From the NCBI GenBank assembly GCA_022494885.1, contig JAGVSM010002664.1, forward strand, positions 186,001 to 250,000: a stretch of DNA of 64,000 nt. Direction: 5' to 3'. Below the pieces are notes generated by a model that had not been told where the DNA came from, searched no databases, and saw only the letters and a program-made list of their open reading frames with translations. The position numbers and the translations under genes are program-made. Origin of the DNA: Micrasema longulum. Taxonomy: Eukaryota > Arthropoda > Insecta > Trichoptera > Brachycentridae. This document shows positions 30,740 to 40,734 of this stretch, one piece after another (the first letter of the stretch is position 1; every line of letters starts with the position of its first letter).

Positions 30740-31050
30740 CGATTCTGCCAGAGACATTTACCCAAGCGTCAACCACAACCATAATACAAGATACTCTAAT
30801 AGGGATCTGATACTAAGTGAAGGGGTCAACACTGTTCTGGCATCGAGACAACACTATTACGTAGGCAAAAAGGTCCATAACCTTTTGCCAGAATCGTGGA
30901 AAGATGGGAGTGTTGTCAAGTTACGGAAGGTGTTGACCTCGCTTTTTCATGACATTGGTCGTAGGGAGTCAGAAAAGTTGATGCATGCCACGGATTGGAG
31001 AACCCTACTGGATGTCAAAAATAAAATATAAAAAATAAGGAATAATTTAA
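30740..31050 (+). pseudogene. Non-LTR retroelement C-terminal tail with 3' end
   Basis: The plus strand encodes HNHNTRYSNRDLILSEGVNT, then VLASRQHYYVGKKVHNLLPE and SWKDGSVVKLRKVLTSLFHD. HNTR..., Y-G-x-K-x-x-N-x-LP and a late F are the usual C-terminal marks of CR1/jockey-like proteins. An A-rich stretch (aaaataaaatataaaaaata) follows at 31018-31050. Confidence 0.65.
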
Positions 31051-31099
31051 AAAATATATATTTATAGATGACAACCATGAAGTTTCGCATAAATAAATT

Positions 31100-31235
31100 G
31101 TCTATGTTTTTATGAATGTATGTATGCGCATGGGTGTATGTACGTGTGTGTGTATGTACATGTGTATATATGTGTATATTTATATATACATGTGTATATA
31201 TATGTGTATGTCTGTATGTATATGAATCAAAATGT
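31100..31235 (+). repeat. TG/TATG-rich simple repeat
   Basis: Alternating purine-pyrimidine stretch (gtatgtacgtgtgtgtgtat, acatgtgtatatatgtgtat) of variable unit. Open frames in it are artefacts. Confidence 0.85.
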
Positions 31236-31651
31236 GTATCCGAATAAGTTTATATTTTGTTTGTCTGTGCTCTATATTAATTTGTTAACTATTATAATTT
31301 ATAAAAATGTAATTGCCTAGATTGGAACGGGGTATGTACCCTTGTTAGCTGGGCAAAGTGAATATGGAATTGTATTTTGATAAAGAGTGTGAATAAATAA
31401 ATAAATAAATAAATATGATAAATAAGTCTAAAAATATTTGGCGACCAAATTTATTACTGGTCAAAAGCTCATTTCAACTACCTGCCGAGGAGAAGCCCTC
31501 CGCCATGAACCTTTCCCCAAATGGTCAACTTTTCCAAGAATTACTCGTATCATCACACTCCCGGGTGGCCTTTTCGTAGGGATTATATATTGTGGAGATT
31601 ATTATAATCGCGGCGGCACATTCTAGCCATAGCAGGATTGTAAAACTAAAT

Positions 31652-31716
31652 TCGTTGCAACAGAGAGGGAAAACATTTTTGAGAAAGGAATATAGAAATC
31701 TAGGCATTTCCATTTT
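31652..31716. mobile_element. MITE family A end fragment
   Basis: ttcgttgcaacagagaggga, aaacatttttgagaaaggaa, tatagaaatctaggcatttc: one terminal repeat only, next to a family R tail. Confidence 0.6.
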
Positions 31717-31767
31717 TTTTTATTTTTATATGGGAGTTGCTTTATTATTTACCTAACTAACTACTAA

Positions 31768-32395
31768 CTAACCATCACGCCATTTCCCCAGAGGGGTAGG
31801 CAGAGAGGATAGAACGCCACACCACTCTGTCCTGGCACACTTCCTTTGCTTCCTTCACATTCATACATCTTCTCATGCACGCACGTCGATTATTCCGACT
31901 TTTCACATGACCACTTTCAAGAATTTGTTGTACTTGATCATGCCATGTCTTTTTCGGCTTTTCTCGACTTCTACAACCAGACACATTCGCATCATAAATC
32001 TTTTTAGCCGTTCTTTCATCATTCATTCGCTCCACATGACCGAACCATCGCAAAAGACCTTTCTTAATTTTGTCGATAATGCTTAACTCAGCCTTGCATT
32101 CTGCTCTAATTTCGACATTAGGGCACCTATCATACATTGTTTTTCCGCACATTCGCCTGAGGGATCGCATTTCAACAGCATTCAGTCTACTTTCGTCCTT
32201 TTTTTTCCAACTCCATGCTTCGCTTCCATACATTAGGGTTGGTACCAGAACTCCATTATAAACTGCTAATTTAGCCTCTTGCGATAGACACTTATTTGCT
32301 ACGACAGACTTTAAGGCATCATTAACTCTGTTACCGGCACTAACCCTCCTTTCAATATCCTTGTCCAGCTCTACATACCCTCGCCGCTAATATAC
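31768..32395 (-). pseudogene. Non-LTR retrotransposon tail, family R (152-codon open copy)
   Basis: An open stretch (32233-31775) reads MYGSEAWSWKKKDESRLNAV, then RSLRRMCGKTMYDRCPNVEI, KKGLLRWFGHVERMNDERTA and KPKKTWHDQVQQIL. It ends RSILSAYPSGEMA-stop. Upstream, 32235-32395 continues with LAVYNGVLVP and decayed codons. This is the segment after the reverse-transcriptase domain of insect endonuclease/RT elements; catalytic parts are absent (5'-truncated). Confidence 0.75.
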
Positions 32396-32602
32396 AAGGT
32401 TTATATTTCAAAAAGTGGATTTTTCTGCAATTAAATATCTTAAAATTTATCAAAACTATTGGGATCAGGAGGAATATATTAATGTGGGCTAATCAGGAAC
32501 TTCTCAGCATTTGCTCACGTGGAGAGGAAACCACTTAAAACTCTTCAGGAGAAGCTGGCCTGTTGGCAGTAGTCAACAGGCCTTCCGTTCCACTTAGACG
32601 TT

Positions 32603-32800
32603 GGCGGTCTCCGTGGTGTAGTGGTCAAGACGCTTGACTCACGCACGGAAGGTTCCGGTTTCGATTCCCGGTGAGAAGACAAAAATTCAAATGTGATTTT
32701 TCTCAAGCCTGGGTGCTCTGTGATGTGATTCACCACTGTAATTAGGCCTCCTGGCCTGTTGTGGTGCAAAAAAAAAACAAAGGAAAAATAAAAAAATGTA
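32603..32800 (+). repeat. SINE family B, plus strand
   Basis: Head ggtctccgtggtgtagtggt, caagacgcttgactcacgca, B-box ggtttcgattcccggtgaga. Middle ctgggtgctctgtgatgtga, then ggcctcctggcctgttgtgg and an A-rich tail. Confidence 0.85.
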
Positions 32801-32865
32801 GAGGAGTGTTCGGCATTTTGTTCGAACAGGCATTTCCAATAAACGCGTCCAGCAAATAGGCAAAA

Positions 32866-33055
32866 TGTAAGGCCACTTTACACACTGTGTAATATTGACC
32901 ATTTTGCCAAAAAAACATAGGCAAAATGGTGAATGTTACAGTGTGTAAAGTGGCCACTTAAACCAGCCAATGACGGGTCATGAGGCCTGTAAACGCCTAC
33001 ACTTCCATATCCCCTCCTTTAAGGTACTCTCCATCCCTGCTGTGATTTGTTAATC
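32866..33055. mobile_element. MITE family A fragment with perfect-type hairpin
   Basis: 32870-32905 (ggccactttacacactgtgt, aatattgaccattttgcc) is the inverted copy of 32922-32957 (ggcaaaatggtgaatgttac, agtgtgtaaagtggcc). Then the family end follows (gccaatgacgggtcatgagg, cacttccatatcccctcctt). Two family A interiors lie head to head. Confidence 0.65.
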
Positions 33056-33214
33056 TTAATGATTCCCGAGGGGTGAAATACAGTATTTTGTCTACAAACC
33101 CTATCGAGAACTTGTGGCATAAAATGGCAATTGAAATAAATGCAATGAAGCCTTCGTCAAAGGAAAACCTTAAAAATATCATCGAAAGGTTTAAGGCGTA
33201 TATATTGTTGTTGT

Positions 33215-34157
33215 AGAATGTGATGGTTTTTGAAAGAAATGTAAGTATGACTAAATGTGAAATCCCTGTGAATGGAGTTATACTAAAACAAGTAGAGGAA
33301 TTTGTGTATCTGGGAAGTATGTTCACTAGGGATGGAATGACCGAGAAAGATATTGAAAGTAGGGTGAGTGCCGGGAACAGAGTGAACGGTGCACTTAAAT
33401 CGACCTTGGCAAATAAATGCTTGTCACAAGGGGCAAAATTGGCAGTTCACAACGGAGTCCTGGTCCCATCCCTGATGTATGGGAGCGAAGTATGGACTTG
33501 GAAAAACAGGGATGAAAGTAGGCTGAATGCTGTCGAAATGCGATATCTCAGGTGAATGTGTGGTAAAATTATGTACGATAGATGCACAAATGTTGAGATC
33601 CGTACATTATGTAAGGCTGAGACAAGCATTATCGACAAAATCAAGAAAGGAGCTCTACGCTGGTTTGGACATGTAGAACGAATGGACAGCGAGAGAACGG
33701 CTAATAATATTTACAATGCGAATGTTGATGGATGCAGAAATAGAGGAAGACCGAGAAAGACATGGCATGACCGAATCCAACAAATACTTAAAGATGGACA
33801 TGTCAAAAGTCGAAATAATCGGCGCGCGTGCATGAGAAGATGTATGAATGTAGAAGAAGCGAGATCTGTATGCAAAGATAGAGTGTTGTGGCGTTCTATC
33901 CTCTCTACCTACCCTTACGGGGAAACGGCGTGATGGTTTGTTTGTTTATTTTGTTTGTATATTTAGTTATAAAGGTGCTAAACTTGCTTTGTTTCTTTGT
34001 TGTTCTCAATATGTGTTATTTTCTAAATGCTAATATTATTTATGTCCCGAATTGAGTTGTTGTAACTTTTGGGAATGTAATCCAACGTATTATACTTGTA
34101 AAATACTTTGTGTTATATGATTTATGAATAAAAATAAAAATAAAACAAAAAAAAAGT
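33215..34157 (+). pseudogene. Non-LTR retrotransposon tail, family R, best copy with poly(A)
   Basis: 33220-33555 reads VSMTKCEIPVNGVILKQVEE, then FVYLGSMFTRDGMTEKDIES, GAKLAVHNGVLVPSLMYGSE and RLNAVEMRYLR-stop. The next frame, 33556-33933, reads MCGKIMYDRCTNVEIRTLCK, LRWFGHVERMDSERTA and GRPRKTWHDRIQQILKDG. It ends RSILSTYPYGETA-stop. One in-frame TGA separates the two parts. Untranslated sequence continues to aataaaaataaaaataaaac and poly(A) near 34157. Reverse-transcriptase and endonuclease domains are missing: typical 5' truncation. Reference copy for the fragments listed elsewhere. Confidence 0.8.
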
Positions 34158-34589
34158 GTGGTTTGAATTTTTTTCCTTAGACTACAGACAAAATTTGGTG
34201 AAATCCATGCCAAAACGTATTGAAGCAGTAATAAAAAAAGGAGGAACAACAAAGTACTGATTTTGTAAGTTTTCGATAATTGTTAGTGTATGTACCTATG
34301 TTATTTTATTTTAAATAAATACGTGTTTTTAAAGTTATATGCGCATTAAAAATTTTTGTGAGAAAAAATCGAAAATCTACAAATCAACTATAAAATTATG
34401 AAAAAAAAAAATTTGGTCATTAAAAAGGCACTTTTTTGTATATCATCTTTAAACAGTGTTGTTTAATAATTTGGACTGAAAAACTATCAAGCAATCACAA
34501 CAACAAAAAATATTATTTAAAAAAACGGATATTTTCAGTCTGGAAAGATTTCAGTGCTCGCTACTGTATATTGTTTCAATTAAAAAAAT

Positions 34590-35000
34590 TTCAATTTTAT
34601 TTATTTATTTATATTTATGTACATTACAAAATGGAATATCTTAATTCATACATATATAAATAATTAGGTAAAATTAGGTATATTTAAAAAAACACACATT
34701 AATGTACATAATATCCAAAGAATAATATGTTAGAAAAGTAAGAGAATCTTGTAACGAAAAACTCCCTCGGAGACGTGAAAAATGTCAATGTCCAAAGTGA
34801 TATTGTTCAACATAGAGATAGCCCTTCCAACTTGTATATATTATTACTACGTAGCGCGAATACGCTGGTTTCAATCAAATTCAAAATGATTTATACAGAG
34901 TTTTAATTGACCTGTCGCAATTATCCGCCACTTTATTTATGCCTATTTTGTGGCAATGTCATATCTTACAGTGTATCGTGGAATTCCAGTAGTGGAAAGG
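34590..35000 (-). pseudogene. Jockey-like retroelement C-terminus (VSEGVFR type), copy 1
   Basis: The minus strand reads NNITLDIDIFHVSEGVFRYK, then ILLLF-stop near 34735. A T-rich start follows at 34590-34615. Nearly identical in protein to the copy at 46095. Upstream the frame is broken. Confidence 0.6.
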
Positions 35001-35599
35001 TCGTTTGAAACGAGTCATTAGCGTTTGTAGGAACAGGTTTCTAGATATCTGGACCCAGTAGAATTTGCAGAAAATATTATGTGAGCAGTTAGACAGAAAA
35101 CAGCTAAGTATTACGTTATTAAGAGGCGAAAGAGCGGTTTGATTAATAGGTATTTGAGTATAGTTTTTCTGTCACTCTCTCTCGCAGATGCCTTCGCGAT
35201 TCGAGGTCTCGTATTTCCGTTTTCCACACCCCAAAACTAAACCGATTTCGATTTTCATTATCAGAAATAAATTTTCTGTGTCGGTAGATTTTGCTTTTTA
35301 CAAAAATAATTAACATGTTTATATACCGATTTTGAGGGTTCAATATATGTAATATAAAAAATCATTTCCTTATTCTGTCAGACGAATGGTCAAAAATATT
35401 TTTTTTTACATCCCACCTTACCGCCTAATCATTTAAAAATAATGTTACTTATTGTTGATGTTTTTTTAAAATTGCGTTTTTTTTTCGCGGTGAAAAATAA
35501 GCATTAAATTTTACGTTTCACCTCTCCGACTATCACGATGCAATCGGTCGCTCCGTTGATACGTGGAGGAAACACAAGCAAACAAACACACTTCATCAT

Positions 35600-35769
35600 T
35601 CATCATTACCTTACAGCACCTAATAGGCCACTGAATTGGTACACCAATCGCAGCGTATCTTGATCCTTTTGTTACTTGGAGGTAAGATGATCAGTCTTAC
35701 GCTTCAGGTTACAGTCCAGGGACTATTAAATATTTTAAATAAATATTTAATAAACACCCTTTTAATTAT
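35600..35769 (-). repeat. SINE family C, 3' half (interrupted copy)
   Basis: cattggtacaccaatcgcag-like sequence, cagtcttacgcttcaggtta, cagtccagggactattaaat up to aaacacccttttaa, where the copy breaks. The 5' half resumes at 36406. Confidence 0.75.
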
Positions 35770-36405
35770 TATTATTTTTTTTTATTTTTTTTATTTTTTT
35801 TTTATTTAAATTTTATTGATAAACCCTTACGGGTTACATACATTTAACAAAATGTTTTCACTTTTAAAATTCACATTCTACTGTTAATAATAATATTTTT
35901 AACATCTTTTGTAAAGGTTGCCTGAGTCTTTTGTTTAGTTTTATCTGGTAGTTTATTGTATAATTTCAGTCCATGGTTTATTAGTCTCGATTGTCCTTTT
36001 CTCGTTTTAAAAGGTTGTATATGATACTTTTCTGATATTCTCGTATTGTGTTCATGTTTACTACAGTTTTTTTCAAGTTTTAATTTTTCGTCTACAATTA
36101 CTTCAGTGGCTAATTTATGAATAAATTTTAAAGATTCTTGTTTAAAGAGTTCAGTTACGTTTAATTGTTTAGTTTGTTCAAAAAGTTCTTTAGTTGCTGT
36201 TAGATAGGGAAGGTCATATACCAACTTTAATATTTTATTTTGCTGTCTTTGTAGTCTGTTTATGTCATTTTGATATCCTGTTCCCCATAGTAGTTGCATA
36301 TAACATACTTTAGTTTTAACATATGCTTCATACATTAAATTTTTTTCCTTTATTGGAACAAAGTTTTTGATTTTAAAAAATAGACTTTTAAAAAATAGAT
36401 AGAGA
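35770..36405 (-). mobile_element. 5'-truncated CR1/jockey-like retroelement inserted in a SINE
   Basis: The open frame (about 36405 to 35871) reads KIKNFVPIKEKNLMYEAYVK, then TKVCYMQLLWGTGYQNDINR, LQRQQNKILKLVYDLPYL, HNTRISEKYHIQPF and LYNKLPDKTKQKTQATFTKD. It ends IINSRM-stop. It is the segment after the reverse transcriptase. A short 3' UTR with cccttacgggttacatac is followed by the T-rich run at 35775-35815, i.e. the poly(A) tail. The frame is intact, so this insertion is comparatively young. No catalytic residues are included. Confidence 0.8.
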
Positions 36406-36500
36406 AATAAATATTTAATGTCAACCATGTCGGGAATCGAGCTCGAGACCTCTTGCATGGTAGGTTAACGTGCTGACCACTACACCACGATGCCGACTGT
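36406..36500 (-). repeat. SINE family C, 5' (tRNA-like) half of interrupted copy
   Basis: aataaatatttaatgtcaac, catgtcgggaatcgagctcg, agacctcttgcatggtaggt, then gctgaccactacaccacgat: the reversed tRNA-Gly-like head. Confidence 0.75.
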
Positions 36501-36980
36501 AACATAATTATAAGTGATACATAAAATAAATCAATATAAAATCATTGTTGCAGTGTGGTTTCGTTATCACATACAGTATGCAACTCTGAAAGCGCTCGTT
36601 GGTCAATAATGAAATGAGCAAAGCTAAACCAAGGAATGTTGATACGCAGAGCCAAAATGATGTTTTTTATAAAATCCGATTTGGTCGAACGAAATCGTTA
36701 GTCAGATATTGTTTTCCTTAGTCGAACGATATTTATTTAATGACTTGTTTTTGCTCGAAATGACAATAATTTTAAAGATAATTTTGCGGTCTGATTACGC
36801 ACGAAAATGACGCAGTTTTCTGTATAAATGAGACTAATAAATTATAATAAACATGAATTACACTAAAGACGACCATATTATGAGGTCCCTACGGCAAATC
36901 GATAAAATTACGCCCTTTTAAAGTTTAATTAGATAATGTTTATTGTGTATGCAGACAATTGGTACAATTCTATATTAAAT

Positions 36981-37179
36981 TTGGTAATGCATCCAAAATA
37001 AAACACGTTTATTGGATTTTAATTTTACTAAATATTCAAAGAGGGCATATTGGGACGCGTATCGTCTTGTTAGGACATTTTCAAACGAATGTCCTAACAA
37101 GACGAAACTCTTGTATATTAAAAAAAATAAAGTAGAATTAAAATCCAATAAACGTGTTTTATTTTGGATACATTACCTA
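36981..37179. repeat. Long inverted repeat (hairpin 1)
   Basis: The left arm ttggtaatgcatccaaaata, aaacacgtttattggatttt ... cgtcttgttaggaca pairs with the right arm tgtcctaacaagacg ... aaaatccaataaacgtgttt, tattttggatacattaccta. Arms of about 90 bp with a small central mismatch region. Confidence 0.85.
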
Positions 37180-37189
37180 ATTTAATTAG

Positions 37190-37660
37190 ATCGTCTCGTT
37201 CTATATATATTTTATGGGTTTTTCTATTCACTATTATTTTTAAAATCATCCTGTCCAATTTTTATTAGACAGTCCGTTAAATGTTTATTGGTTTGACTTT
37301 GTTATTTAGATCGTTCCGCTCGATATTTATTAGATTTTCCTATTATTATTATTTTTCTCTTTTTATTTATTAAATGGGAAACAAATGTTTGAGTTTGCTG
37401 TTTACCATATTGATATATATATATTTTTAAATTATTATTATGTTTCTGATTCTATGTAATATTTGTGGTGATATATGTATGTGTTAACGTTAATAAAGAT
37501 AATTATTCGTCGCAACTCAACATATGACTTTTGACATATGTTGAGTTAATAAATAAATATGAAAAAATTATATTAGACCGTATGGTTCGACGTTTATTAG
37601 AATTTCCTATTCGATGTTATTGGATCGTCCGGTTCGATATTTATTTGATGTTTAGATCTG
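37190..37660 (+). repeat. Degenerate tandem repeat
   Basis: Units begin tagatcgtctcgttctatat, tagatcgttccgctcgatat, tagaccgtatggttcgacgt and tggatcgtccggttcgatat. Each is followed by a fttattag-type segment and tcctatt. Spacing is irregular, with an AT-rich spacer at 37370-37560. Confidence 0.55.
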
Positions 37661-37679
37661 TTCACTATACTATATATAT

Positions 37680-37745
37680 GTATTCTATATACAGAACTAT
37701 TCACCGCCGTAGAATGTTAAGAATATCTTGGACCGATATGATGAC
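37680..37745 (+). pseudogene. RT-tail fragment (upstream half of split element)
   Basis: Encodes YRTIHRRRMLRISWTDMMTN then TEV-stop. R-R-[MI]-LRISWTD-x-x-TN-x-EV is a common motif after the RT domain of insect non-LTR elements. The next expected block (YFGHALRGDKY) is at 38600. Confidence 0.6.
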
Positions 37746-37781
37746 CAACACTGAAGTATGATATTACATAGAGCCAATACG

Positions 37782-37956
37782 AAAAAAGAAGATAATTCTG
37801 GTTGTAATATTCAATTTAAAACAATATCTTTTTGACTTTTTTATGACCTTCAGACCAGCCCTAATCGTTTTTGGTAATCCTGGTCTGATGGTCATAAAAA
37901 AGTAAAAAAGATATTGTTTTAAATTGAATATTACAACCAGAATTATCTTCTTTTTT
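37782..37956. repeat. Long inverted repeat (hairpin 2)
   Basis: aaaaaagaagataattctgg, ttgtaatattcaatttaaaa, caatatctttttgacttttt tatgacc pairs almost perfectly with ggtcataaaaaagtaaaaaa, gatattgttttaaattgaat, attacaaccagaattatctt. Arms about 75 bp, spacer about 20 bp. Confidence 0.9.
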
Positions 37957-38199
37957 CAATAAAAGAGAATACAATTCTATAAAAAAGGTTTCAACTAAAG
38001 TTACAATGATTTATTTTTTTAAAGTATTACCGAAGGCATAATTTTAAGTAGAAATAAAGGAAAATGTCACAAAAATGTATGTAATTCAAAAATTCTTATA
38101 TTTCTTTTAAAAAACAAAAAAAAACAAATTTGGCCACGGCCACTTTCATGTTCAATTTATTATCTTTAAATTATTAAAACAAAATTCAGTTCAATACTT

Positions 38200-38330
38200 A
38201 TACCCGTATGCAGAGACAAAACTTAAGGTGAGGAAAGTACATTCTAATTTCAAATGCAGAGAATAACCCGAAGGTGAACACAATAGAATGTACTTTCCTC
38301 ACCTTAAGGTTTGTCTCTGCATACGGGTAT
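38200..38330. repeat. Long inverted repeat (hairpin 3)
   Basis: atacccgtatgcagagacaa, aacttaaggtgaggaaagta cattct pairs with agaatgtactttcctcacct, taaggtttgtctctgcatac gggtat: 46-bp arms with one or two differences, loop about 40 bp. Confidence 0.92.
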
Positions 38331-38584
38331 TAGTCTTTATTGAGATCCCAGATACCTAAGTTTAATCTAAATTTGAAATGGCGTAATCTGCCGGTCTAAA
38401 AGTAATTATATTTTAGTTACATAAAACTTTTAAGTATATTTTTTGACAAAAATACCTTTAAAAAATATTGTTTTTATCTAATTTATGTTTTTTTTTTTTT
38501 TTTTATTATTGCGCGATTAAAAAAAAAACATTCGTTTTAAAATGGCAAAATCGTGTGATTGCCTAATTTTGCGTTCGTTTTACC

Positions 38585-38845
38585 AGACTACATAAGCCCC
38601 GTAATATATCATACTTCGGCCATGCATTGAGAGGTGATAAATATGCCACACTTCAGCTTGACACGGAAGGGGAAGATCGACGGACGCAGAGGGGTCGGAA
38701 GAAAACAGCGTTCCTGGCGTCGAAACATTCAAGCATGGACTGGAATTAGAACTGTGGAGGAGCCGTTTCGCGCTGCTCAGGATAGGAAAGCTTTCTCCCG
38801 AGTGGTCGTCAACGTCTCCGTCCGGCAGGACCAGACGCGACACGT
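38585..38845 (+). pseudogene. RT-tail fragment (downstream half), frameshifted
   Basis: Frame 1 reads RLHKPRNISYFGHALRGDKY, then ATLQLD. After a shift near 38665, frame 2 reads RKGKIDGRRGVGRKQRSW, RNIQAWTGIRTVEEPFRAAQ and DRKAFSRVV. This is the usual GK[IV]-G-R-G-R+...SW..N[IL]..W tail of insect non-LTR proteins. GC-rich relative to neighbours. Confidence 0.65.
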
Positions 38846-38964
38846 GAAGAAGAAGAAAAATAGCAGATCCAATCGGGTGTCTCGAGACAAGTGCAATGAT
38901 CTGCAGCACATTGCAGGCGTATAAAACATAGTAAATGTACGCGTAAGTTGCACAGCTTACACGC

Positions 38965-39205
38965 GGATAATGCGGAATGAAATCAGCTGGCCGTCGCTAA
39001 TTAGGTCGGCATCACATCCGTTCCGGGATTCGCTTGTAACACGCAACGCGACGCCAGCGGCGCACCAGCTACCGGCTCTGGTCCGGGTCCGGAAGGAGAT
39101 TGCGGGCGGGCGGCAGGAAGCGACGGTCACGTGGCCGCGTCACGTCACGGGGGCCCTCGCGATACAGGCGTGACGTCACGCCAAGCGTCGTCATATCTCG
39201 CCGAG
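38965..39205. promoter_or_regulatory. CpG-rich patch with CRE palindrome and E-box
   Basis: About 240 bp of high GC in AT-rich surroundings. Contains the 14-bp palindrome gcgtgacgtcacgc (39168-39181, full CRE) and CACGTG (39128-39133). Could be a promoter or untranslated first exon, possibly of C3G, which runs leftward from somewhere right of 25 kb. No transcript evidence. Confidence 0.35.
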
Positions 39206-39399
39206 ATAAAAGTGTTTTACGGTCATTCTTAAAATTCATACAAATTTATTTAATTTGCCTGGATCATATTTTTTCTCGTTTTTATAGTAATTGATTAAAA
39301 CCAGGTGAAATTAGATAAATTTATCGGTTAACTGCCAAATTGTATTCTTCTGTTTATCGTTCAAATAGTGCCGGGCTTAACTGGGACGAATGAGCACGG

Positions 39400-39539
39400 C
39401 AGGATATGACGGATGAAAGTAGACATAACATGTGACGTCTCAAGTTCTCTTCCGCATCTTCTGCGTCAGTTCTGCCGATTGTTCCGTTGACGATAAGTAA
39501 ACCGGAAATCTTCCACAACTCTCCTATCATTGATAAGAG
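39400..39539 (+). mobile_element. MITE family G, left part of interrupted copy
   Basis: aatgagcacggcaggatatg, tgacgtctcaagttctcttc, attgttccgttgacgataag, taaaccggaaatcttccaca, ctcctatcattg. The right part is at 39885. Confidence 0.55.
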
Positions 39540-39845
39540 AGTCGTGGATTACATTTACAAGGAAAAGAACGACAAAAGATACCATTTACAGTATTAACAA
39601 TATGAGCATTCATTCAGTTAACACGATTCGAGATTTAGGAATAACTCTTGACTCACGCTTTACATTTTCCACTCATTTTGATAATACCAAAGAAAAAGCC
39701 CTAAAGATGTTAGGATTTATATTCAGAAAATGTAAACCTTTTAAATCTGTATCATCGATAATTTGTTTATAGAATTCATTAGTTCGTAGTAATTTAATTG
39801 AATCTGTGCAAAAAAAATCCATCGTATTTATATTTTTTTCGATAA
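39540..39845 (+). pseudogene. Jockey-like reverse-transcriptase fragment inside MITE G
   Basis: Reads VNTIRDLGITLDSRFTFSTH, then FDNTKEKALKMLGFIFRKCK and PFKS. It then continues after a stop with NSLVRSNLIESVQKKS. The DLG[IV]-LDS+-[TF]F..H motif follows the RT domain of jockey-type elements. A deletion joins SLVRSNLE-type and IE.VQKKF blocks. Confidence 0.6.
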
Positions 39846-39879
39846 ATATCCAAGAAATTAGGAAGTATAATTGAATGCT

Positions 39880-39955
39880 CTCTTTTTTACCGCGCGTAAG
39901 GAAACATTTTTTGCATCCCATTTCTCGTTGGGCTGAAGTTCCTCATTCTTGCGTA
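39880..39955 (+). mobile_element. MITE family G, right end
   Basis: taccgcgcgtaaggaaacat, ttttgcatcccatttctcgt, tgggctgaagttcctcattc: the family right terminal repeat. Confidence 0.6.
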
Positions 39956-40394
39956 AGAAATTTATGGGGTAGCTGAGATACTGTAATAAAAACGAAGAAG
40001 TTTTTGTTGGGTGACGCTAGCAGGCGCTACTCAGGGGCGACTTTGTAGTGGTTCAAGAATGGTGCCGTTCGTCAATTTACGCAAGTCGCATGCGTTTCTG
40101 AAGACGGGCGAGTTCAGCACTCTAGCACAATTCCCCAGGTGCGTAATAGACTACAGACACGCGGTCTAAAACCAAGAGGCATTTAATATTCTTGATGCAA
40201 AAAAATAATAGGCATCTCAATTATAGTTGATTTATAGTATCTGAAGTATAGTGGTGAGGATACACGCGGACCATTAATCGAGTTCCAAGTTCCACTATAA
40301 AAGGTGTGCCGAAATCCTTATTTAATCACAATGAGGAAGTTTGGAAATTTCTGATTATTTTTTTAATAGACTATCCGATCTAAGACAAACTTTT

Positions 40395-40710
40395 TAAAAA
40401 ATGCACGGGTCATGATTTGACACGCCATGACACGTCCCTAATACGTCACGATTCATGTTCATTTGTTCTTGACCATTTAAATTGTTTAGAACATTGTCAC
40501 GAATCTTGACGTCACAACCATCAAGGCCAAACATGTCGCGTTTTTCTAGAGACGTATTTAAAATAATATATATTTTTTATATTTATATGTGAAAACATTT
40601 TTCCAAAATATCCAAATTGATTTTAAAAATACAATTAATTATTCTAAATCCATTTTATATATTTTTATCGGTATTCGTAGTATAAAATATTTCCCTTTTA
40701 TGTAATAACT
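40395..40710. repeat. Repeat family H, copy 2
   Basis: ccctaatacgtcacgattca, ccatcaaggccaaacatgtc gcgttttt, tttttatcggtattcgtagt, in the order of the copies at 9400 and 50450. Confidence 0.65.
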
Positions 40711-40734
40711 TGAAACATTATTTAACCTAACTTT

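Noticed and set aside
31120..31320. Frame rich in Tyr/Val/Cys at the TG repeat
   Set aside because: It is translation of an alternating simple repeat.
36981..38330. Hairpin cluster as a CRISPR-like array
   Set aside because: The three inverted repeats are unrelated in sequence, unevenly spaced and without spacers or cas-like genes. The genome is eukaryotic.
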